Below are positions 49,499 through 59,433 of a stretch of 64,000 nt of DNA, piece after piece (position 1 is the stretch's first letter; the number at the start of each line of letters is the position of its first letter). This DNA is from Artemisia argyi (taxonomy: Eukaryota > Streptophyta > Magnoliopsida > Asterales > Asteraceae), in NCBI GenBank assembly GCA_030686995.1, contig CM060709.1:15343360-15407359 (forward strand), given 5' to 3'. The notes below the pieces were generated by a model, which made no database searches, was not told the DNA's origin, and was given only the letters and a program-made list of their open reading frames with translations. The position numbers and the translations under genes were made by a program.

Positions 49499-52400
49499 AT
49501 GGAGTGCGTTCGTACCTGGGCAAAGCAACACAACAGTGTAGTGGTTCTTGATGCTGAATCAATTAATGAAGAACTCACAGATATGGTAAAATTTTTGAAT
49601 GCTACTTCTCTTAAGTATGCACTCACTGTGAATCCTACTATATTTGTTTCCCACATCAAACAGTTTTGGCTTACTGCACGTACCAAAACTTTCAATGGGG
49701 AAAAACATGTCAGTGCTTTAGTAGATGGGCAAAAGGTTCGTGTAACTGAATCATCCATAAGAGAAACTCTTATCTTAAATGATGAAACAGAGACCACTTG
49801 CCTTGCTTATTCTGCTATTTTTTCTGGGCTAAAAGATTTGGGATATGAGGGGAATCATACAAATTTAAAATTTCAAAAATCTCTCCTCTGTCCTCAATAC
49901 AAGTTTTTGATACATCTTCTTCTTCATTGTTTGAGTCCTAAAACTTCTGGATGGCATGAGTTTAGTACTACTATTGCTTATGCAATGGTATGTTTAAGCA
50001 AAGGTCACCCATTTAATTTTTCAAGAATGATTTTGGAAGGGATGTTTCAAACTATTAAAGAGTCTGGTTCATATTTGATTTATCCAAGGTTTATCCAACT
50101 CTTTGTTCTAAAACAGCTTACAAAGTTTAGAGGCCATGTTTCTACCTATGATGCACCAAAATTGGTTTCTAAAACTTTTACTTTCTTGGTTAAACATGGA
50201 AAAGGTTTTTCAGGCAAAAACACAAATCTTACACCTTCCATGGTGCAACTTGTGCAAAACAATCAGGGTGAAGGATTAGGAAATCCCACTGAATCCTATC
50301 ACACACCCAATTTTTCTGCATCTGCTACACAACCTAAAATACTCTATACCCGTAGGAACACCAAAAAGAACACTGATCTTCCTCAGGATAGTGTTAGTAT
50401 GGCTGTACCAGATGAGGCTGTCCTAGATGATGAAGAGGACATGTTGGCAAGGGCTGTCACTACTGCTTCTAGCTTAGCAGCAGAGCAGGATAGTGATAAC
50501 ATCAATAAGACCCAAACCAAGGCAACATCTAGAGATGATGATTCTAATGAATCAAATTCTCAGGATGGTAACCCTAGCCAAATGGGAAAAACAGGGGGCT
50601 CAGATGATCAAACTAGGTTTGATACTGAGTTTATGTCCCAAGATTCACCTCTCGGACCAGGTTACACAGGTCGAAGTGATGAGGACAGACCAGTGACCAA
50701 TGAATTGACGGACAATCTTGTACATGATGACAATGTCCATGACTCACCTCTCGGACCAGGTAATACAGGTCGAAGTGATGAGACTATTATGAAACTAATT
50801 CAGAAATTGACGGTTACTTGTACCAAATTGGGGCTGAAATGTACTACCTTGGAGGACAAGGTTATTACTCTTTCATCTGTGGTTGCTGATCAAGACAAGA
50901 CCATCATCAGTCTGCAAAAACAAATAAAGACCTTAAAAAGATCAAGACCTTCAGCCTCATTGAAAAGATTGAAGAAAGTGGGCACTTCTCAGGTTGTTAG
51001 TTCCCCTGAAGTCTCTACTCACATGGAAGATGATGCTTCCAAACAGGGGAGGAATGAAGAGGCAATGGGTTCAGGGGAGGAAAATGTTGAAAATGCTGAT
51101 AGGGCTCTGGGTTTTAATGATGGATTGGTTTCAGGGGAGGCTCAAGTGATTGGTGACATGGATGTTGAAAGTCCTCAAGATGCTGGAGACTTTGTTGTTG
51201 CTGATAAATCAGGGAATGAGGTTGTTATGGAAGAGGTGGTTGCTACACAAGACAAGGTGGTGGAACAACTCACAACTTTGGAGCCTGAGCAATTAGTAAA
51301 GGCAACAGGGTTGATGGGTGAAACATTGATGAAGCTGGGAGATAGTCTTGACTCTGCTGCTCAAGAATCTACTGCTAAGGAACTAACTAATTCTGCTGCT
51401 AGTGGATCTGCTGATGCACAAGACTCTGCTGCTGGGTCTGGTGACAATGCTGCTGCTGAAGCTATGGTTTTGCTGAGCAAGAAGACTACCCCAATACCAA
51501 CTCCTTCACTATCACAACTCACAACAACAACAATCAAATCATCAGCCTCTAGAAATCCTGAAAAAGGGATTGTGATTAAAGAACCTGCTGCTCAACAAAA
51601 GAAGACTATTACTGCATCTTCTACTGATAAAGGAAAGGGCAAGCAAATTGAAACCCCAAGGAGAATGTACAAGGGGATTGATTTTACTGATGTACCTTTT
51701 GATTCTTGGCCTAAGCCATTGCAAGTTGAACATGATGAAGCTGCTGCTATTAAAGCACAAGAGTTGATTAATTTAGAAGATCAACAGCTTGCTGAGAAGG
51801 AGGCTGAAGGCTTAAGAAGGTATGATGAATGGGTTGATGAAAAGATCAGAATTGCTGCTGATATTGAACTAAACAAGCTGATCAAGATTGAAGAAAATGA
51901 AGTTCCAACTTTTAATGTGCAATCTTGGTATAGTGACTTTACTTCTAAGAAGAGAAAAGAAAATGCTGCTGCTAGAAGAAAGATTAAGATATTTAAAGGT
52001 CCAACTGTTAAACAGCAAAGGAAAGAATATGAAAGGTATCTAAAGAATATGGGTGGATGGACATTGGTGCAGTTGAAAGCTTATTCTGATAAAGAAGTTT
52101 TTGATCTGTATCAACAAACAAAGAAGAGAACAGATACTTTTATGCTATGGGATGTGCTGAGGATTTGGAACAAATTGCTCAGATGAACAAGAAGTTGGTG
52201 CCTGAAAAGATAGCTGAAGCAGAGCAAATTCAAGAAGTTAATGTAGTTGAAAAGCTTGAGAGTGATGTAGCAAAGACTACTTCTTCTGTGCAAGGTGATA
52301 AGAGAAAAGGTGTTGTTTATAAATCAGTTGCAAAGAAGAAGAGAAAGATTGGAGAAGGAAGCAGTTCTATGCCTGAAGGAGATATGTTTCAACATGATCT

Positions 52401-53090
52401 TGATCATATTCCTTCTGAGCATCTTAAAGAAAAATTGAAGGAGGATATTGTGGTTGGAAAAATGGAAGATCCTGAAGTTGTTGATGCTAAACCATTAGGA
52501 GTCAAATATCCTATTGTCAAAGTAACTACAGGATATGATACTAATATTGGAGCATTTTATGATGTCCAGAGATCTGATGGTAAGTCTTACAGATTTCTTA
52601 GATTTCAACAGATGCTGCATTACTTTGATAGAGAGGATGTTGAAGACTTGTGGAAGTTATACAAGGCAAAGTTTGGAGCTAAGAAATTTGATGGTGCAAA
52701 GTATGAGATAGATCAAATTGATCATATATTAACTTCTTCTGATAATGTTTTGTGGAGAGCTCTTAAACTTATGTTTGAACCTTCAATGGATGATTCTGAA
52801 TGGACAGAGATAGCTGATTACAAGGTAAAAAGATGGAGACTCTTTCAAGATTCTGGAGTTCATATGTTAACTATTGGACCAATTACTTTGTATATGCTAG
52901 CTGAAATGGATTATCCAGTGGTATGATACTGGAATATTGTCAATCAGATGGTTAATAATGATAGACCACTTAAGCTGCAGAAAGACTATGATTCTGATGA
53001 TCAAGCATTCAATTTGCTGTCAAAGTATAAGAAGATATTTGATCAGATGAATTCTAAAGGTTTGAAGTGTTTGGAAGCATCCTCCAAGTG
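49499..53090 (+). pseudogene. Long 3' ORF of element F (env position), two breaks
   Basis: Frame one (49499-52186, 895 residues) and frame two (52147-52926) overlap and belong to one protein split by a frameshift near 52150-52180. After a TGA at 52924-52926 the frame stays open to 53090, 61 bp before the 3' LTR. About 1,195 codons in all. Residues 40-210 form a conserved globular-looking block (NPTIFVSHIKQFWLTAR, then YKFLIHLLLHCLSPK and FSTTIAYAMVCL). Acidic low-complexity sequence follows, then a leucine-rich coiled coil near 430-475 with a basic end, Ser-Ala-Ala repeats near 615-665, a charged helical part, and a C-terminal FDREDVEDLWKLYKAKF block. No signal peptide or membrane span is seen, so it is not an evident envelope. 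Similar proteins follow copia pol in Asteraceae genomes, from memory; function unknown. Confidence 0.75.
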
Positions 53091-53136
53091 ATTAATTGAG
53101 CTTAGAAGAAACTTACTTATTTAGAAATAAATAATA

Positions 53137-53151
53137 AGTTTAGGGGAGGAT
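53137..53151 (+). other. Polypurine tract of element F
   Basis: TAGGGGAGGAT directly precedes the 3' LTR, the normal site for priming plus-strand DNA synthesis. Confidence 0.85.
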
Positions 53152-53616
53152 TGTTGGGTTTGAAACTGTTGCTGAGTTAAACTGGTGCTAAGTGAAACTG
53201 CTGCTAATAGTAATGATTCTGCTGCTAATGTCAAAGTGCTGCTGAGGATAAATGCTGCTGACAGAATCTGCTGCTAATGGGATAAGGATGTATACGGTTT
53301 AGATAAATATAGAATAGATTGTGTAAATATTATATTTATCTAGAATATACTTATCTTGTAGAGAAAGGTATTGTAAACCTAGTAGGACTCCTTGGCCTAT
53401 AAAAGGAGGATCCTAGGGTTAGTTTATGTACGTGTTATTATTCACTTCAAGGTTGTAAAACCCTAGCATTGTTGAGTGCTCGTATTAATAATATTGAAGT
53501 GTTGAAAGAGAATCATAATTCTTCTTAAGTTAAGCTTTTATATTCCGCATATTAGCTTAAGTGTTCATTCAAGTTAACTTCTATATAAGATCGTTTAAGC
53601 TCGACTGGGATCAACA
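53152..53616 (+). mobile_element. 3' LTR of element F
   Basis: 465 bp, same length and ends as 41470-41934. The downstream flank AAATT is at 53617-53621, followed by the gag frame of element E. Confidence 0.95.
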
Positions 53617-54168
53617 AAATTGCTCCCAAGTCATAGCATAAGCCACATCACTCCCAACCGAGTTACGGTAATTGTTCCACCAAGTTAAGGCTTCATCCTT
53701 GAAAGTAAAAGAAGCAAACTTTACCTTCGCATTCTCCGCACAACCACTGACATTGAACACAGACTCAGTCTTCTCAATCCACCTAACTAAGTAAACCACT
53801 CCTTCAGTTCCACCAAACTCAATCGGTCCACAAATCTTAAACTCCTTGTAGTGACATCCATTAGCACGAACAAGTGGAAAAGTTCCAGCAGAATTGTTGG
53901 AATGATTTGACTCAGCTAGTAGCTCGGCAACTCGTTGCTCCACAAGTTGATTGATCATTGCTTGATCCACAGTAGGTGCATTAAGTGGAACATGATCATT
54001 GTCTCCCTAAACATCAACATTTTGATTCCTGTTGTTGCGGTTAGTGGTGTCCAGGTTATCAGGAGTAGGGGTCTCAACATTTCGAGTAGGACGGCGCCCT
54101 CGACGACTAGGGGTAGCCGTTGCAGGTCCAGTTCTGGTAGCTCTAACAGGGTTTCTTCGTGGGGCCAT
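53617..54168 (-). pseudogene. E gag, N-terminal part (right of insertion F)
   Basis: The ATG at 54168-54166 opens a basic MAPRRNPVRATR-type N terminus. A TAG at 54009-54007 interrupts it, and the frame continues with QLVEQRVAELLAE, the FKICGPIEFGGTEG block, VRWIEKTESVF and FKDEALTWWNNY, the first half of the plant gypsy gag domain, up to the F insertion. The TAG is consistent with a single C-to-T or G-to-T change. Confidence 0.88.
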
Positions 54169-54525
54169 TGATCTGAAACATCATATAAGTTTGCGAGTCT
54201 CCGATAGGACTTATCATATGCTCAACAAGAATTTAATCAACGAAGCCAAGTCACGGAAATAATAGTAACAATACACCATGGAACATCAATAAAACGGATA
54301 AGGACTCAATTTCCATAACACCCAAAATCACATAATACCATATACTAATAACCATCAACCATACAATAGCGATCTAACATCGTTCCAACTAACGGATAAC
54401 ACAAAACGTACTAATCGTTCCACAAGAGACGAATACTGAACAAAATACATCAAAATATGATAAATAGCTTGTCTAACCGAACACTCCTCGGTTAAGAAAG
54501 CAACAAGACAACATAACCCAAGCAA
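54169..54525 (-). other. Spacer between the pre-gag ORF and gag of E
   Basis: A-rich, no ORF or motif that I can support. Confidence 0.5.
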
Positions 54526-55635
54526 CTAGCCACGCGGCTGGCGGAGGCTCCTCAACTCCTGTGTCAAGCCATCAAGATCCCTCCATAACGATCCCAGCTC
54601 CACGCTATGGGTGTCTCGGTCTCTCTTGAGGTCAGCCACCTCCTTCTCTAGCTCGGCATTCCTTTGCCATAGCTTGCGGTCAGCCTCACGAGCAGTAACA
54701 AATCCTCGCTGCAAACTATCGATATGCTCGTGAACATCCATTAAAACTCTCCTCAGCTCAGTAGCCCTGCCCACAGCGACAGTCAAATCAACTCTCAAAT
54801 CCGCTAAAAACTCTCCAATAACTCTCTCAAGTCGATCAGATACACGTGCAACTCTCTCACTAAGCTCAGTAATCCGAGCCCACAACCTGCCAATCTCACC
54901 CAACTCTGCATGCTCAGTAGAAATCTCAGAAGATGCATCCGACTCAATGGGACTACCAGGTGGCAACTCAAACAAAAACGGATGATCAGGTGAATCAGGC
55001 TCAATCGGATGTACAGGTAAATCAGGCTCCTCAGCCTGAGCTGGTGGTACTAACTCATCATCATCAGGCATCTCATCCTCCTAAGGGTCATCCTCCTCCT
55101 CAGGGTCATCATCATCACCCTGCTCAGCCTCCTGAGGGTCATCCTCCTCCTCAGGGTCATCAGCCTCATCCTCACCCTCGTACTCCTCCTCCTCCTCATC
55201 GAAAGAGTACATCATCAATCGTCGTCTCCTACTAGGTGAACCATGTGGAGATGTAGTAGGTGATCTAGGACGACGACGCAATGATTTGGGTGGCGCCTCA
55301 GACATAAGAGAATGAGCATCAATCTGTAAAGGTGATGGAGTAGGGTGTACCGACATGCGTGCCATAGCTCGGTGGGCAAAGCGTGGTGCCACACGAGCCA
55401 AAGCCTGATGAAGAGTAAGCTGCCTCGATGTACCAAGGAACCCTAGAGAAGATGAGGGTCCCTGCGTAGATGCAGCAGGTAGTGCTGAAGTAGAACCTGT
55501 CGGTGTCATAATGGCTGAATGCATGGCAACCTGGTAAGGGTCATCAGTGGCCATGGTGAACCGTGCTGGCAATACTGGTGTAGTAAGAATATCCTCAACG
55601 ACATCAGGCATATGGGAGGCCATAGTCTGTGACAA
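54526..55635 (-). pseudogene. Pre-gag ORF of chromovirus E
   Basis: One frame of 370 codons lies between the primer site and gag, broken only by a TAG at 55083-55081. The first half has Ser/Pro-rich residues and an RRRPRSPTT...SRRRR basic region, then long acidic runs (EEEEEYEGEDEADDPEEE). The second half is acidic then strongly heptad-like (RLWARITELSERVARVSDRL onward to the end), predicting a coiled coil. I know of comparable acidic/coiled-coil sequences preceding gag in other Asteraceae gypsy elements. Most Tekay elements start with gag directly, so this extra ORF is unusual. Function unknown; a structural or RNA-binding role with gag is only a guess. Confidence 0.65.
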
Positions 55636-56027
55636 CGGCGTAGGGTAGGTGTAAGTGTTTCAAAACAACTAAGCCGCGAATTCAAAATTCCATATAAAAA
55701 ATCATCATAAAATTTCCAAATCGTATATAATCAAGAAAGATTTAAAATACCGCATTACTAAAACCATTCTCAAAACAATTAAGCCATATAATATTCCTCA
55801 ACACACATATAATTCCTCAAAACTTATAATATCACTAAATCAATAATCCTCAAAACCTCAAATCATCTTAAGAAACCTCAAATCTCTAATCATCTCAATA
55901 ACCTCATAATACCTCAATAATAAACAATGATGCTTCGGCTTGGTGGGCTGGCGGGCAATGGTCGAGGATCATTTTCTATAAAAATCGGTTATAGTTTAGG
56001 TGTCTATTTACCTAGTTCTCTATAACC
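55636..56027 (-). other. Leader of chromovirus E
   Basis: AT-rich leader between the primer site and the pre-gag ORF, with repeated 'cctcaaaa' and 'aataacctc' type runs. No gene is seen. Confidence 0.6.
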
Positions 56028-56042
56028 TTGGCTCTGATACCA
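56028..56042 (-). other. Primer-binding site of chromovirus E
   Basis: The minus strand reads TGGTATCAGAGCCAA three bases from the LTR end, complementary to initiator tRNA-Met as usual for chromoviruses. Confidence 0.92.
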
Positions 56043-56045
56043 ATC

Positions 56046-57517
56046 TGTAACACCCCCAAAATTTGGTACAGCGGAAGACTCAACAAGCTTTCGGGGTGCT
56101 ACGGGGATTGGTATCCAAACACAAGACATAAAAGAACGAGATAAAGTAAACAAAATAAAATACAACCACGCGGGGTTTTAAAGTTTACATTATCCCAAAA
56201 TCATCCAAAGTCAGGCCCAAAAGAAATAAATATAGGTCCACAATAGTTATCAGAGTTTTAGAAATATAGATCCATAACCAGTGCCAAATGCCAAGCCTCC
56301 AATCCCAAGCATCCGCAGAGCATCACTTAATTACCTGAGAAAACGCGCTAAAAGTCAGCTTTCGCTGGTGAGATCATAGGTTTAGATTCTTAATTCAATA
56401 TAGTGGACATATACGCAAAAACGCTTGCTAGCTAGACTAGGGCTCACTCATCCAACCAAAATAAACCAACCAAATCAAATCATCCCTATAGGTGCACGCT
56501 ATAGCTCAAACCAAACCAATCAATAGCTTACCTAGCTCAAGTCTAGGCCTCGCTCTAATATCAATCCAATAGCTTACCTAGTTCGGGGACTAGGCCTCGT
56601 TCAACAATCAAATCAATAGCTTACCTAGATCTAGTCTAGGCCTCGCTCTACCTAGTTCTATAAGCATAGCAAGTTTTAAAATCAAAAAGCGAAAATAGTC
56701 TACATAAAGCATTTGCACGTTTCTCACCCCAAGAATTGAAAACAAAGTTCAAGAGTAAAAGTGGGGCTATGACTCACCTCAAGTCCAGAAATCCTCAAAA
56801 GAAATGATAGAAGAAAAACGCAAGAAATCTCAAGCAACTCACGTAACGGCGACTACAGACTCGGCACTTCCTAACAATATCAAACCCGTTCAGAAATCAT
56901 TTCCTCAAAATCAAATATTCCCATTCCCGAACGTAATCCATTTTACTTTCCAAAATATCTATTTCTCGAATTAACTTCATATTCTTTTGAAATTTGACGT
57001 TTGGTATCCATACGGGTGGAGGGTCGACACAGCTCAAACCAACAAGCCTCAACAAAGAACAATAATAAGATAACTATAGGTCTAATGTTAGCCCAACATA
57101 TTATTTAAATAATTATTGAAGCTTACTAAATCCGTCGATTTGATAATCTCCCATACTTATTTACGTAATATGTCGTTCCAAAATTATACCCAACCTAAAG
57201 CACATTGCACATAAATTTCTATTTGGTATATGTCGTAGCCCAATGAATTCCCTATATATATCGTCGAATCGGCCAAATTCCAAAAGACATATAGTAATTC
57301 ATTACCCTAAAATATATACCACATCCTATGGGCGTCGTGGGATACGATGCCCATTAATATACCCATTTTATATCGTCAAATAACTCAATCTAGAATAAGT
57401 CATTCGATAATATAAAATGTTTATATTAACCGTCATATATCCGTGACAACAAAAAATCACAATATAAAGCCCGCTTGGACTTTAAAGACCCACAATCCGT
57501 ATAACTGGATAAGTTTC
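56046..57517 (-). mobile_element. 5' LTR of chromovirus E, inner part
   Basis: Aligns with 33739-35197 with about 18 substitutions, keeping a 29-33 bp segment near 56629-56660 that the 3' LTR lacks. It is cut at GTTTC (57513-57517) by the D' LTR stub. Confidence 0.92.
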
Positions 57518-57850
57518 TGATAAGGCGAAAAATGATCCGTTTTTAGGGGGTCATTTAAGCCCGAATCCGATTTTATTTGATCAAATATTGCCCTAAATCG
57601 TTCCTTTTGTGATTTTAGGTGTTTGGAGAGTGAATTCTGGAAAAGAAGCCATTTTGGACGTTTTTGGAGCATAAAAATGAAGAAAACGGCAAAATACCAA
57701 ATTTCCATGCTGAAGATACAAGGTGACGGCGTCAAGACCACCATCTTGACGGCGTCAGACATGAGGAATTAAACACCGTAGGTGGTGACGGCGTCAGAAG
57801 GCTTCATGACGGCGTCAAAGTGGCAAGAATAAAATACCGTGGGTGGTGAC
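57518..57850 (+). mobile_element. Athila-like LTR stub D'
   Basis: The first 333 bp of an LTR like that of D and C, beginning TGATAAGGCG. It carries four TGACGGCGTCA motifs (57724, 57747, 57786, 57807) and stops at GGTGGTGAC exactly where the D LTR continues with GGCGTCA. Best read as the left LTR of an element into which D inserted; GTGAC at 57846-57850 would be the target duplication. A tandem LTR duplication is the alternative. Confidence 0.75.
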
Positions 57851-58055
57851 TGATGAGGCGAAAAATGATCCGTTTTTAGGGGGTCATTTAAGCCCGAATC
57901 CGACTTTATTTGATCAAATATTGCCCTAAATCGTTCCTTTTGTGATTTTAGGTGTTTGGAGAGTGAATTCTGGAAAAGAGGCTATTTTGGACGTTTTTGG
58001 AGCATAAAGTGAAGAAAACGACAAAGTACCAAAAATCCAAGCTGGAAATACAAGG

Positions 58056-58297
58056 TGACGGCGTCAAGGGTTTGCTCTTGACGGCGTCAGACAAGATGAA
58101 TATTTTACCGTAGCTGGTGACGGCGTCAGATGGAGAGATGACGGCGTCAAAGTGGCCAAGATTAATTTACTGTAGGTGGTGACGGCGTCACATAGGCCGT
58201 CACAATTGGATCTAGGGCGTCCGAGGAAGTGTATGGCGGGGAGTTGACGGCGTCAGATTTTACTCTTGACGCCGTCAGGACGATTTTCCTATATATA
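58056..58297 (+). promoter_or_regulatory. Seven TGACG-N-CGTCA palindromes and TATA box in the D LTR
   Basis: The 11-bp motif TGACGGCGTCA starts at 58056, 58079, 58118, 58139, 58180 and 58245, with TGACGCCGTCA at 58267. TATATATA is at 58290-58297. Motifs 1, 3 and 5 are 62 bp apart, showing a tandem 62-bp unit with two motifs each. TGACG is the core bound by plant TGA-type bZIP factors (as-1 elements), so stress or salicylate-linked control is a reasonable inference. Confidence 0.8.
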
Positions 58298-59153
58298 GTT
58301 TTCTAGTTTTTTCATTAAAAAAGGAGAGAAGTTTTGGTGAAACCCTAAAGACGATTTTGGTGCCTCTTTTACAGGTTTTTCAAGGGTTCCAAACCCTTGA
58401 GACCTTGCATTGTAATTGAGATAAGTATACTCTTAATTCAATCAATATGTCTATGTGTTGGTTGTTTATCTTTTGCTCTTATCTTAATTCTACTATGCTA
58501 GGCTAGATTTCTTTTGTGTTTGCTTAGATCTAATGAAACCTGGATGTTGATTATGTGTTGATTACTTGTGTATTCTTGTTCTTGGATGAATGATATTATA
58601 TGTTAGGCTTAAGAAAACTGGCAGATCTCCAAATGGTAACATGCTTGAACGTCTTAAGAAACATGAACCGAGGCGTACTAGGTCTTTATTGGTTGTATTT
58701 AATGCATGAGCCACTGTTTACAATCCCTATAGTTGTGCTGGGTCATGGTGTAGGAGGAGATAAGAGCTCATAGAGTTGGGGAGTTATGTATGCCACCCCA
58801 CGAATGGTATTAAGGAATACAATCCGTCATCCATACAAGTGTAACAAGTAATTGACATGTAAAAGATATCTAGGGAGTAATGAAGTCTAAGTAAACACAA
58901 TTTCTCCAAATACTGCTCACAACCTTAGTTTAATATTAGCTTAATTTTATCTTCATTAGTTTAATTAGTTATAAAGTAGTTTTTGGGTTAGTTGAATAGC
59001 AACTAATTCCGCCCACTCTTCCAAAACCTGAGATTTTACTTGCTTTCATAAAATATAAAAACACAAAAATAATCATCTTTCATCTTTAGAACTATTAATT
59101 AGGTTTTCTAATCCTAGCGACACTATTCCTAAGCTGAACGATCAATCCCCCGG

Positions 59154-59180
59154 TACTTGTCACTATACTATACTACAACG
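59154..59180 (-). other. tRNA-Asp-complementary stretch in the D LTR
   Basis: The minus strand reads CGTTGTAGTATAGT and, overlapping, TAGTATAGTGACAAGTA, as in both C LTRs. In the transcript sense of D it is complementary to tRNA-Asp positions 3-24 and ends 87 bases before the primer-binding site. Confidence 0.75.
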
Positions 59181-59267
59181 ATCAGGTACACTGCCTGGTG
59201 GGGGTTGTAAGCCTCGCGAGATCCCTCGAGAGGTAAAGCAAGGTGCGATTCCCACGCATCAAGTTTT

Positions 59268-59287
59268 TGGCGCCGCAGCCCGGGGAA
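59268..59287 (+). other. Primer-binding site of element D (tRNA-Asp type)
   Basis: TGGCGCCGCAGCCCGGGGAA lies six bases after the LTR. The first eight bases match the complement of the tRNA-Asp 3' end exactly; the rest matches with two substitutions and one inserted C. Confidence 0.8.
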
Positions 59288-59433
59288 TAGTTATTGTCTA
59301 GGTTAGGATTTCTTTTTATTAGGTCTACTTGCTAGATTCCTTTCTAGTAAGATTTTTATTTTTATTTTTAGGTCTTCTTTAGTCTATCTTAATTCTTCGT
59401 GCCTTTGTTCGTAACTCTTTACCATCCGACATC

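Larger units (their letters stand above)
41470..53616 (+). mobile_element. Copia element F (SIRE-like) with extra 3' genes
   Basis: LTRs of 465 bp each (41470-41934, 53152-53616) differ at three positions by eye, and the exact duplication AAATT flanks them (41465-41469, 53617-53621). The order is gag, pol (protease, integrase, reverse transcriptase, RNase H), an antisense ORF, then a long sense ORF before the 3' LTR. The integrase-before-RT order makes it copia; gag and RT resemble the SIRE lineage. It is the youngest insertion in the window, yet gag, pol and the 3' ORF each carry a break. A CTGCTGCTA motif recurs throughout. Confidence 0.95.
57851..59261 (+). mobile_element. 5' LTR of element D
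   Basis: Begins TGATGAGGCG, ends ACGCATCA, 1411 bp. It has seven TGACG-N-CGTCA motifs upstream of the TATA box (58056-58297) and the tRNA-Asp-complementary stretch at 59154-59180. It aligns with both C LTRs over its length. Confidence 0.92.

Noticed and set aside
49499..53090. Calling the 3' ORF of F an envelope, synaptobrevin/longin or kinase
   Set aside because: No signal peptide, membrane span or catalytic motif is visible; such database labels on similar proteins appear to be spurious transfers.
54933..55235. Plus-strand Pro/His-rich ORF opposite the E pre-gag ORF
   Set aside because: It is the complement of the acidic Glu/Asp repeat and has no independent support.
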